From contig MNCI01002086.1 in NCBI GenBank assembly GCA_015680685.1, positions 401,483 to 465,482 on the forward strand: a DNA stretch of 64,000 nucleotides. Reading direction: 5' to 3'. Made by a program: the position numbers and the translations under genes. This document shows, piece by piece, positions 10,876-20,655 of the stretch. Source of the DNA: Gnetum montanum (lineage: Eukaryota > Streptophyta > Gnetopsida > Gnetales > Gnetaceae). Each line of letters begins with the position of its first letter. The first letter of the stretch is position 1. A model generated the notes under the pieces. That model had not been told where the DNA came from and ran no database searches. It saw nothing but the letters and a program-made list of their open reading frames with translations.

Positions 10876-12957
10876 TGGATATTAATCAACTACTTTCTAT
10901 TTGGGTTGTCAAGTTTGTAAATTATCATGGCCCCAAAGGGAAAGGTTTGATCAATTATATAAGGTCCCTTCCACAATGTTTGAAATTTTACCTTTTGAGG
11001 TACATGTGTGGGGTTCCAGTAGAGGACCTTATCTCCTAGTTGAAACCTTAATTTCCTAATTCTAAGGTCATGGCATTGCTTACTGAATGCCTTGTTCACC
11101 CCATTCAAAGATAGGGCCATTAAGCAATTTTCATCTAGCACATTTAGATTGATCAATCTCTCCTTTTGTGCTAAACTTAGGTCAAGGTTTAGTTCACAAG
11201 CTGTTGAGAGTGTACAAAGCTTAGATTGAAATGGAAGTGTTGGAAGTTTTTCGTGCACTAACCCATAGGAAGAATATCCAATAGGAAGTTTTGAAGTTGA
11301 TTGATAAGCCCATAGAGCATCATTAATTTTTTTTCTCTAAGCCTTCCTATATTTGCTAATGGTTTTCATTAATATTTTTGTAATCTCCTGGTTTGTTACC
11401 TCTGCTTGACCATTGGCTTGGGGATAGTAAGGTGTTGTTAATTTATGTTCTACCCCAAAGCATTGCATTAATTTTCTGAATGTGGCACATGTAAAATGAG
11501 TTCCCTTAGTATAAATTAGTGAACGTGGAATCCCAAACCTATTGATGATATGTTATTGTATAAATCTGACAGTAGTGGATGATGTACAATCTGCAATGGC
11601 AACCGCTTCAGCCCATTTTGTGCAATAGTCAACTACTACTATAATATACACTTTTTCATTAGACATGGGTGTGATGGAACCCATGAAGTCAACACCCCAT
11701 ATGTCAAAAGATTCTAGAAGTTAAATCCACTATTGAGGACCTTCTATACAAGCAATCATCCCCCCATCACGTTGACAACATTCACAAGACTTGACAAATT
11801 GGTGGGCATCCCTAAAGATTATGGGCCAATAGTATCCTACCATCAGGATTTTTATGGAAGTGCATCTTCCTGTATAGTGGCCTTTGAAAGGTCCTTCATG
11901 AGCATCCTGGAGAACATGTAGTTGATCTTTGTTAGGGACATACCAATGGATCAAGCCATTAGCACACACCTTGTAAAGGTGTCTGTTAATTTCCATGAAG
12001 TATTTGATGTGATGCAGAAATTGTTGCTTTTTCCTAAAGTCCAAGTCTTGTGACATCTCTTTAGTAAGAAGATATGTGAGGATGCCATTATACCATGCTT
12101 CTTTTTTAAACAATTGTTCATTTATTGCTCCAGTAAAGAGGAGTTCATCTAGAAATTGATCAGAGAGTAGGCTCTCCTCTTCTTTGTTATCCCATCTTAA
12201 GTAAGAAAGATGGTCAGCAACCACATTCTCAATCCCTTTTTGATCTACCATAGTAATATTGAATTCCTTCAAGATCACAAGCCACTGTATAACATGAGGG
12301 ATTACAGTTGGCTTATTCATAAGGAAGTGAATTGCACTATGATCTGTATGTACAAATATTTTGTAACCTAGCACATAATGTCTAAAATTTTCTACTGCAT
12401 ACATCATTGCCATTAATTATTTCTTCGTGGTGGTGTAATTTAACTATGCTCCCACAATTCTTTGACTCACGTAGTGGATATAGTATGGATGTTTCTTATT
12501 GTTCATTTGTATGAGTACCATTCCCAAAGCATAGTTAGATGTGTCTATCATGATATGGAATGGTTTAGACCAATCACATGCTCATAAAATTGGTGTTTCT
12601 ATGAGTTTTCTTTTTAATTTTTGAAATACATTTTCACATTCCTTGGTCCAAATGAAAGGAGCATCTTTTTTTTGTAAGTTCTACCAATAGTTTTACAATC
12701 CTAGAGAAATTCTTGATAAAGTGCCGATAGTAACCAGTGTGTCCAAGGAATGACCAAACATCTTTAATGGTCTCTAGTTGGTGTGTTATTTATTGGATGA
12801 CCCTTATCTTTTCTAGGTCTACCTCAATCCCTTTCTACAAAATTTGGTGCCCTAGCATAATGCCTTCTTGGACCATGAGATGGATCTTTTACCAATTGAG
12901 CTATAGGTTTGTCTCAACATCTCTCTGTTGGAACATTTTGGCCATTTCATGGAACAG
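10876..12957 (-). pseudogene. pol 3' half of Athila-like gypsy element G (RT end, RNase H, integrase)
   Basis: Reading down the minus strand: the RT palm end ('VETNL', 'LNW', 'VQEGIMLGH', 'GIEVD', 12930-12800), then 'FLGHTGYYRHFIKNFS', which leads into RNase H. RNase H is best kept at 12413-12190 ('VHTDHSAIHFLM', 'ENVVADHLSYL'). Integrase follows: the His-Cys zinc site ('HVLQDAHEGPFKGHYTG' ... 'CECCQRDG', about 11900-11750), 'WGVDFMGS' with the first Asp, 'GTHFTCATF' where the second catalytic Asp is lost, 'YYPQANGQAEVTNQ' with the Glu, and a C-terminal 'GDKVLYWNPTH' ... 'LWKGPYII' at 11050-10950. Many stops and frameshifts. Its RT end overlaps in domain coverage with the RT piece at 16137-16598, so the two need not be one element. 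Confidence 0.8.
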
Positions 12958-13785
12958 GTTGATTTAAACAAAGGAGAAATTATTTCTACCATTTACCAGA
13001 AAGCATGAATATGTGAAGGAATTTAAACAAGATCATCAAAGGGATGATGACATTGCAATTGTGAATGCTAGCATGAGAGTTTATCTGGAGTCAAAAGCAA
13101 ATGGTACATCAATTGTAGATATTTCTCTAGCTTATGGTGGGGTAGCCCTGGTTACTTTATCTACAACAAAGACATGAGAGTTTCTTATTGGGAAGCCATG
13201 GACATTTGATATTGTTGAGAATGCTTTTTAAGGTGCTGCAACAAGATGTTTCAATAAAAAATGATGCTCCTAGTGGCATGGTTGAGTTCAGGAAATCATT
13301 GACATTGAGTTTCCTTTTCAAATTCTATCTTTGGGTGATCTTTGGGTGTCTAAAAAGGAGTGGGTCTTCTAGTCGCTCATTTTTCAGCAAAGCTTCAAGT
13401 TTAGGACTCACTGGTACAAAACTTGGCTATGGAGAAGGTGGTTATGGAGCATGCACTATTCTTGTGTCTCATTATGATCCAGAGAAACAAAAATCAATAC
13501 ATCAAGTTGTCAATGCATGTTTGGCTCCATTTTACTCTATATAGGAAATGCATGTAATTACTGTGGAGAGTGTAGGAAATCAACAAAAGCTTCATCCTAT
13601 CCAAGAACTATTGGCTAAATCTCATGGATCTTAATGTGGATTCTACACACCAGGTTTTGTAATGTCCATGTATACCATATTAAGGTCTTCTAAGAGCCCA
13701 CCTGAATAGGGTCAAATTGAAGATTGTCTTGTGGGAAACTTATGTCGTTGCACAGGCTACAAACCAATCCTTGATGCGTTAAGAC
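12958..13785 (+). pseudogene. XDH-like: rearranged xanthine dehydrogenase pseudogene (FAD-domain piece then 2Fe-2S piece)
   Basis: Two parts of xanthine dehydrogenase are joined in the wrong order. 12958-13335 encodes part of the FAD domain: 'VDLNKGEI', 'EYVKEFKQ', 'RDDDIAIVNASMRVYLE', 'AYGGVA', 'EFLIGKPW', and 'SGMVEFRKSLTLSFLFKFYL'. It contains a stop near 13176 and a one-base frameshift near 13228. 13398-13785 encodes the N-terminal iron-sulfur part: 'LTGTKLGYGEGGYGACTILV', 'VNACLAPFYSI', 'HVITVESVGN', 'CGFYTPGFVMSMYTILRSS' and 'GNLCRCTGYKPILDALR'. In the intact enzyme (which oxidises hypoxanthine and xanthine with Mo, two 2Fe-2S centres and FAD) the iron-sulfur part comes first. Cluster-binding Cys are changed to Tyr at three sites, and at least three stops occur. 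It is dead. Aldehyde oxidase is a less likely source. Confidence 0.85.
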
Positions 13786-14774
13786 TAATAACAGTTTGTA
13801 TATTAAAAATAATTCAGGAGTTTTAGAACATTTAACATTCATTTTCCCTTCAACAGGAAAGCCTTGTGAATGTTGGTAGGAAGTTAAAAATATGAACGGT
13901 GAGATAAAAACCACTGAAACCCTATGCAAAACCACCACTAGAAGAAAACTATTGTGCAGAATAAAGCAAAACAAAGCAAAGATCAGGAGTAGAAGAGCAG
14001 AAAAAAGTATTTTTTGTGCTTAAAATTGGATGAAAAATGATGTTCATGTGTTGAATCACTGTGTTCGATCCAGATTTGCGCCATGATGCCGTGAGGGTTC
14101 TGATAAGAGGTCTGCATGATGTAAGCATTTTTCCAAATAGATCAGCAGCGCCTGTCATTATTGATTGATGGCACGATCCTCTCCCTGTGTCGGCGTCAAC
14201 AGAGTTCAAGATTGGCATGGCAGTTGGAAAGATGTTGTGGGCGGCGCTGGAGGCGAAAGACTGAGAATTTTGCAGAATGACGCTCTGCAGCTAGCCATTT
14301 CTGCTAGGGTTAGGGTTGATCCATTTTCTGGCCTGCAGCCTTGCGAGGATGTGCTTGCTAGGATTTCTTTAGATTTATTGGTGGATCTATCCACAGAAGC
14401 AAATTTTTTCCTATGGCGGCAGCAAGCAAGTTACAAAAATAATGGATCCTCATTCTCTGGAGAATTCCCCGTTTCTTGCTCAAGAAGTTTCCATCAAGGG
14501 TTGTTAGGACATCTCAAGTATTGTTGCAAAAATGACTAAAATTACTTGAGGAAACCAAGCAAGAAAAATTAGCAGTCCCAGTCCCAATATCAACAGCAAT
14601 CATGGTGGCTAGAAGCATGCCTGCAAGACTATAGTAGCAAAGGATTCAGGAACGTCTCCAATTACTGGAGATAAAAGAGGGAAAAGAAGCACACGGCACA
14701 ATATCAAATCATCATCCTTGTATTGATCCTAATTTTATTTTAAAAAGAAAAAGGTTTTATTAATCGATGCCATG
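13786..14774 (+). other. unidentified segment with a GC-richer block
   Basis: No gene recognised. 14150-14540 is richer in G+C than its surroundings and open in the plus frame 14165-14539 and in minus frames. It has no motif I know and may be a first exon or leader of an unidentified captured gene. Confidence 0.3.
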
Positions 14775-15114
14775 NNNNNNNNNNNNNNNNNNNNNNNNNN
14801 NNNNNNNNNNNNNNNNNNNNNNNNNNNNNNNNNNNNNNNNNNNNNNNNNNNNNNNNNNNNNNNNNNNNNNNNNNNNNNNNNNNNNNNNNNNNNNNNNNNN
14901 NNNNNNNNNNNNNNNNNNNNNNNNNNNNNNNNNNNNNNNNNNNNNNNNNNNNNNNNNNNNNNNNNNNNNNNNNNNNNNNNNNNNNNNNNNNNNNNNNNNN
15001 NNNNNNNNNNNNNNNNNNNNNNNNNNNNNNNNNNNNNNNNNNNNNNNNNNNNNNNNNNNNNNNNNNNNNNNNNNNNNNNNNNNNNNNNNNNNNNNNNNNN
15101 NNNNNNNNNNNNNN
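14775..15114. other. assembly gap (340 N)
   Basis: Run of N. Reading frames that cross it are artefacts. Confidence 0.99.
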
Positions 15115-16136
15115 TTTAAACTGTTTAGCTAGTGGTTTAGATAGTATCATCCTTGGCAAGTAATTTTGGGATTTTTAGATTGCTCTTATTGTTCTTGTTG
15201 CCCGATAGAAAATTTCTATTAAAATTTTGCCATAGAAGCACTTGTGTATGAAAGCCTTAAGAGCATTTTAGTAGTGAATTTGGTTATTGTGCAACGTTTA
15301 AGAACTACTATTGAGATCATTGTAAGAGAGCCTCTACTTGTAGTCATGTCGTTGAATGATTCAATAGTCAAGAGGGTTCAGAAAATCTTTGGTATTTTGA
15401 TGGGACTAGAATAGCTTCTTTTTATCTTTAAAGTGAATCTCCATGGTATTTCAATCAGAAATTCTCTAGTCTTTTGAAGGTTCTATTGAATGCAATTTTT
15501 GACATCCATTATCTAGCCAAAATGGAGTCTCATATGTGATAGTTTATGCAGCAATTTTTTGGTAATGTAGTAGGATCGTCTTGAAGAAATTACTTATTTG
15601 AGCCTTGGAAGTTTGAACAATTCGTAGATATTGAATTTGGGATAGCTTTATTGCGAAGTGTTTACTCGTATCATTTTACCTTGTTTAAATCTGCTTTCTT
15701 TTTTGTCTATTTCCATTGAATCTTGCTCTATTTCTAGTTTTCTTGTGGAACTATCTCTTTCTCTAGGGAAAATTAGAAGTAGATTTGCGGAGGTGTGCTC
15801 AAATGTTTTTTAAAAAATTTTATTTGTTACAAGTAGGTATTATAAGGACCGTGTAGACTAGACAGTTGAACAAAATAGGAACTCTCAACAACTCACAATA
15901 CTTGGTAAAGTTGGCTGAATCTCTTATTGATAAGTCATTTGTAGTTTACACACAACGCAATCATTTCATTTTTCATAACTGCACACCACAACAGCACACA
16001 CACATACTCACATTAACTACTGAGTCTATTTGGAGGTATCTGGGCCTTGGTGTTGCCAGAGACCAGCAAGCACCTAAATCCTGTTCGAGGACACTCGTTG
16101 GTGGTCGCGTCCCAAATGGTTGCCAACACTCTCTTT
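15115..16136. other. unidentified AT-rich segment
   Basis: No coding region, tRNA or repeat recognised. A short ACACAC-rich stretch occurs at 15948-16015. It lies between the xanthine dehydrogenase segment and an RT fragment, and may be intron-like DNA brought in with the pseudogene. Confidence 0.3.
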
Positions 16137-16598
16137 AGTACTTGCTCAAGTCTATCCATGGCTTGCTCAAATGTAGCTTCGTAGGTGGAAAATTCATCCA
16201 TGAAAACTTCAACATGACTACTGATTTTTTGTTGAAAGATAATAAGGACCAAGCATTGAAATGTTGTAAGGGCATTACATAAGCCAAATGGCATCTTACA
16301 ATATGCAAAAGTCCCCCAAGGACTCATGAATGTTGTCTTGGCTTGGTCTTCTAGTGCAATTTGGATTTGGTTATAGCCACTATAACCATCCAAGAAACTA
16401 TAATAACAATGCTCGAATATGGTGTTTAATACATGATCCACTAATGGCAAAGGAAACTGATCCTTAAATGTTGTCATATTTAATAACGTAAAGTCAATGT
16501 AAACCTATCATTTAGCACCCTTCTTTGGTACAATTACAAGTAGGCTAACCCACTCACTATTTGTCATTGGATAGATAAACCCTACCTTGAGGAGTTGC
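16137..16598 (-). pseudogene. RT fragment of element H (downstream half, split by element A)
   Basis: Minus strand: 'GFIYPMTNSEWVS' and 'VIVPKKG' at 16590-16510, then 'FPLPLVDHVL', 'YSFLDGYSGYNQIQIALED', 'TTFMSPWGTFAYCKMPFGL' and 'VEVFMDEFSTYEATFEQAMD'. This is the fingers and palm of a gypsy RT. The catalytic YMDD-type box reads FMDE, so the second Asp is lost. The reading frame continues across element A to 62461, where the preceding RT residues are found. Ends near 16137 against the unidentified segment. Confidence 0.85.
16594..16598. other. target site duplication of element A, left copy
   Basis: GTTGC here and GTTGT at 62461-62465, flanking TG...CA element ends. One mismatch. Confidence 0.7.
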
Positions 16599-17213
16599 TG
16601 TAGCGATCAAAAATGTCGGTGGCTGGAACACCGAGAACTCACTATGCGTATAGCCTAACCCCAGATCTATGTGAGGGCCATGCTGGAGTAAAAGGAAGCA
16701 GGGTACCCTGAATAGTCTAGTCGATCAAATAGGGACTTAATTAGCATACACTAACCTTTCATAAGTGGCTTTTTTAAAGATGTTATGTGTAGGTTAAGCG
16801 ATAAGAGAAAAATGTAAACTGATTGAGAATAATGCAAAATATGATACTAGCAAAATGAAATGAAGAAAGCTTGAGTGAGAAAGTGCACTGCCCCAAGATC
16901 GGGGGATCTTATCTTTATTTGGCTAAAGATGTACAACTGATGCGTAGTGTGGACAGGCACAACTTACAATGAAGCAGTATGGTCATAGCTCCTTGAACTG
17001 CTGTCAACAGCTTGCTAACAGGAACCTTCTGCTTGCTAGTCTCTGTGCCAAAGCTAATCTCCAGAGAGCCAAAGTGCCAAAATGCCAAAATGCAAAAATG
17101 CTAATCACCAAGAAGCCAAGTGCCAAAGCCAGAAAATGCAAGAAGCCAACCTTAAAGCCAACCAAAAGAAAGATGATTCCAAAAGCCAACCCTTTGAACA
17201 TTGTTCACTAAGG

Positions 17214-17221
17214 TATTTATA
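17214..17221 (-). promoter_or_regulatory. TATA box of element A 3' LTR
   Basis: TATAAATA in the context GGCTCTATAAATACC on the minus strand. The matching part of the 5' LTR is deleted (see 60841-60860). Confidence 0.7.
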
Positions 17222-17844
17222 GAGCCAGGAGTAGGAGAAAAATGTGGTTTTCATGCCATGTGTCCTAGGTCCCACAAAGTGACTATGCCATGCTACTATG
17301 TAATGCTGGATGTGAAACCTGCTATGCTATGACCATACTGCTCAAGCTATATGTGCCAGAATCCAGTGAACTACCATGTTTGTTACAAAGAATGCCAACA
17401 ATGAATGCAAAGTGGAGCCTGTGCTCCAAGACTATGTCTTCCCTACTCTTGTGAGTGGGGTCAAGCATAGGGACAACTTTGGGAATAGTTAGGGGGTTGC
17501 AAAACAAAGCAAACTTGTTGATTTTGTCCACTGAGGAAATGCTGGGATGAGAGTGACCATTGCCGACAAGTTCCGGGGCTAACTGAGGATGTACTAATGC
17601 TTCCATGTGAGCTTTATGCTATTTACACTACCTAGTGTATCGTTATAGCTTGAATACCCACATGCTACGTTGTGCTATGCTGCATAGCATAGCTACCAGT
17701 CTTGAGAGAAATCTTGCCCGAAAGCTGAAAATACTTGTTTGAGGCTTGGCTAGGCAAGCAACTGCAACCCTGTCTTTCATGTTGAAAGGTCCTAGGACTT
17801 GTGGAGTTCACCCTTGGGATGCTTTATTACTTGGTGTCCGTACT

Positions 17845-17885
17845 ACACTGTGCTACGCTATGTAGCGTAGCATAGCATAGTAGCT
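17845..17885. repeat. perfect inverted repeat in A LTR U3
   Basis: GCTACGCTA (17852-17860), TG, TAGCGTAGC (17863-17871): two 9-base arms with a 2-base centre, followed by CATAGCATAG. It is one of about five such sites in this U3. Confidence 0.85.
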
Positions 17886-18859
17886 AGTGTGACATGAATT
17901 CCTATTTGATCTGCAATGCTTTGTCAAGAAACTTTGCTTGGGGCCTGAGGGCCAAGTGGGATAGGCAATCTTGGAGGTCGGAGTATGGCCAAGTGAAATT
18001 TTCTTACTGGAACGACTTGGTAGAGGACCTTTGTGCATTCTATCCCTACTACACTACATAGTGTAGCATAGCATAGCACCCTATTTGGCTCGAATTTTGA
18101 CTTACTTTGCAAACATTTTGTCACAGAATGATGATCATGTCTTGTCATGATGGAAAAAAAAGCATGCTCGATGGTTAGGATAGGGGCAAACATGTTCACT
18201 TCACCAAAATTAGTCTATGCAAAAGCATTACCACAGTAGAACCCTGCTACGCTGTGTAGCATAACACAACATAGCACTCAAATGAAGAGGAACTTTGGTG
18301 AGATTTGTAACATTTTTGCTACATCATGTTGTTCATGCATCAAGGATGAAGTGGGGCAGATGTCTTGGAAGGCTTAGTCATTGTTAATCTACATCTTTGG
18401 TGCTCGATCAGTCTTCTCAAGGCCTGCTATGCTGTGTAGCATAGCATAGCATAGTAGGTCTTGTAGTTAGAAAACTTGCTGAACTATTTTGCTCATCCTA
18501 AACACCTTCGGCAACTCCTAGCATGGTCCCTGCATAGATCGTCAGTTGGGTCAAGTGTCAAGCTAGGCAAGCTAGAGGGTGTAGCAAGCCTATAAACTTG
18601 GGAGATAGAAAATTTTTTGGACTGTACAATCTACCCCTAGTGCCTCTTTCATGCAAATTGGCCTTGTGGCTGGGTGCTACGTTGACTATGCTATCAAGGT
18701 TGGTAGGCAAGCTTAGAAGTGGATTTGCAAGCATTAGGACTTCTGGGGTGCCATATTATCTACATGGTCTAATGCGATACCATGCTTGTAGAGATCCTTG
18801 CCCAAATTTCAGGACTATGCTGAATCATCAGGATCCTAAAATTTATGGTGTTTCAATGA

Positions 18860-18871
18860 CCCCTCTTTGTT
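18860..18871 (-). promoter_or_regulatory. polypurine tract of element A
   Basis: AACAAAGAGGGG on the minus strand, 4 bases before the LTR start. Elements B (49693) and C (58926) have the same tract. Confidence 0.8.
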
Positions 18872-18875
18872 GATG

Positions 18876-20285
18876 TCTGGAGGATTTTCCCAAGAGACAT
18901 CAACAAAGAATATGAAACACCATGAGGAACAAGACACCAACATCACTCTTCAATGCTCGCATGGATGACCCTTTGCTATGTTTGAAAGTACTGGGAGAGT
19001 GATTGTAAGGTAAGGAGGAAAGGGATGGAGTTGAGGAAACATGTTCGAGGAAGAAATGAATGTAAAATGCAACACTTTGCAAAATTGTTGCCATAGCGTG
19101 ATACCTCATTAGAGTGCTTATGAGGGAGTCAGCACACATGGGTGTCTTTCTTTGTTGTCCTTTGACCTCTCACCAGAGTGCTTAGAGATGGTCAATTCAT
19201 GGCCAAAGTAGTTGTAAAGTAGCATGTTATGCCATTTGTTTTAGGTCCCTTTGCTTGTTTTTTTGAGTTTTTTTTCTCTTTTGCATTTTTTGTGCTTTTC
19301 CTTTGTTGTACACCCACATTCACTTGCAGAAAACCTTGTTGTTATTGTAGGATATGTGTTTCTTCCCCGGGATGAGCTATGTTACACCTATGTGGGGCTT
19401 TGACCTACCTACAGAGGCTTCCCATGGGACGAGTTGCGTTACATCCACCATGGACTTGGTAGTTGGGCATGTGAAAGGGCTTTGTGCATTGGGAAGGCTT
19501 ATAAAGAGGATATGGAAAATTGCAAGTATAGGGAATGGAGGCTAAACTAGCTAGAACGGAGAGTAGGATGTGCACTCCCAAGTAGCTAGGCTAATCAAAG
19601 CGATCACTTCGGAACAATGTAGTGCCTTCCTCTCATGGTGAAGCACATCTCTGAACAATTCCATCTTGGCATTTATCCTGCAAACACAATAGAGAGAAAA
19701 CTAGAAAAACGATCATCAAGTGAAGTGAGGGCAATGTCCTACTTGATTTGAACACCACCAGAGTGGCAACTATTGTCTTTGAAGTGCACGATGTCCAAAG
19801 CAAAAATGCCGCACAGATTTTGGCAATGGGAGGCTTGAAAGGTTGGCACCAAAGAGACTAGGATTGATGATGACATAGGTGCTTAGGATTCCTTGCCCAA
19901 GGCAAACATCATGCAGTACAACTATAAGGGGATAAGCCTAACAACTGAATGCCTTTATGACTCGGATGATGGCGAGGGCTAGAGGATGGAAACCTTGTGG
20001 CTAGGCCACAATAGTGCTAGGACTTCAGCAGCAGGATGATTGGCTATAGTAGTGGTTTCTCTGGAAGGTCAGCAAGATGTCAAATAAGATATTTGGAAGA
20101 TCAGTAAGATGCCAAGGGTGGTGACACTGCATGTGTTCCAGAGGATGTTTCCTTAGCAACGTGAACTACATTATGGAACTGCAATGTCCCATCCCGTGTT
20201 GTTCAAGAGTTTTGGAAGTGTGCACGATCGCTTGTTCATAGGAGTCACATGTGTGCATTGGGAAGCATTGCACCACGAACCCTAT
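18876..20285 (-). other. 3' untranslated region of element A
   Basis: No coding region recognised. An inverted copy of the polypurine tract/LTR-start sequence lies at 18885-18915. A block around 19570-19640 resembles 49080-49145 of element B ('CTACTTGGGAGTGCA'), which supports a shared 3' region. Confidence 0.55.
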
Positions 20286-20289
20286 TTAA

Positions 20290-20620
20290 AGTGTTGGTAG
20301 ACTATCGGGTGTGCTAGTTTAAGGTCCCAGTAGACTGTGATGTGCTAGTTTAAGGTCCTAGTAGACTGTTGTTCTAATTTAACATCGTAGTGGACGGTGG
20401 ATGGCCAATTTAAGGTCATAGAGGTCGATGCTGTGGGTGCTAGTTTTATGTCATGGCCCAAAGACATGCTATGCCAGTTTAACATCATAATAGATGTTCT
20501 ATGCTAGTTTATAGTCATAGTAGACTAGCTGTGCTAGTTTATAGTCATAGTGAACTAGCTATGCCAATTTTATGTCATAGTGGATGTGCTTTGACAATTT
20601 TATGTCATAGTAGATGATTG
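20290..20620 (-). repeat. core-repeat array after integrase, element A
   Basis: About ten direct copies, 28-40 bases apart, of a 20-22-base core such as CTAGTTTAAGGTCCTAGTAG (plus strand). The minus-strand (sense) form is CTACTATGACNNTAAACTAG. It begins just after the integrase stop. The same array follows integrase in element B. Confidence 0.85.
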
Positions 20621-20655
20621 TCTTACCTTGCTTTGTATATGATGTAATCCTTTAC

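Larger units (their letters stand above)
16599..18855 (-). repeat. 3' LTR of element A
   Basis: A 2,257-base LTR: minus-strand start TGAAACACC at 18855 and end TACA at 16599. It matches 51927-62460 with element C removed. It has several GCTACGCTA/TAGCGTAGC inverted motifs (17640-17690, 17845-17885, 18045-18085, 18240-18275, 18420-18460), a TATA box at 17221-17214 on the minus strand, and downstream of it GCCAA-type repeats (17040-17170). Confidence 0.9.

Noticed and set aside
13188-13544. A functional protein with a xanthine dehydrogenase iron-sulfur domain
   Set aside because: Domain order is reversed, Cys ligands are changed to Tyr, and stops flank and follow the open frame.
14165-14539. 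First exon of a recognisable host gene
   Set aside because: Open on both strands and GC-richer, but no motif identified.
14740-15159. Open frames across the second N run
   Set aside because: Same artefact.
12958-16136. Simple insertion of the XDH segment into a single RT gene
   Set aside because: The flanking RT pieces overlap in coverage and differ, and no target duplication was found.
17004-17211. Open frames over the GCCAA repeats of the A LTR, both strands
   Set aside because: Low-complexity repeat inside the LTR; the 5' LTR copy differs in length out of frame.
20290-20620. CRISPR-like array of short repeats and spacers
   Set aside because: The DNA is plant retroelement sequence, repeats are degenerate, spacing is irregular, and the same core recurs inside three LTR elements. 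No cas genes.
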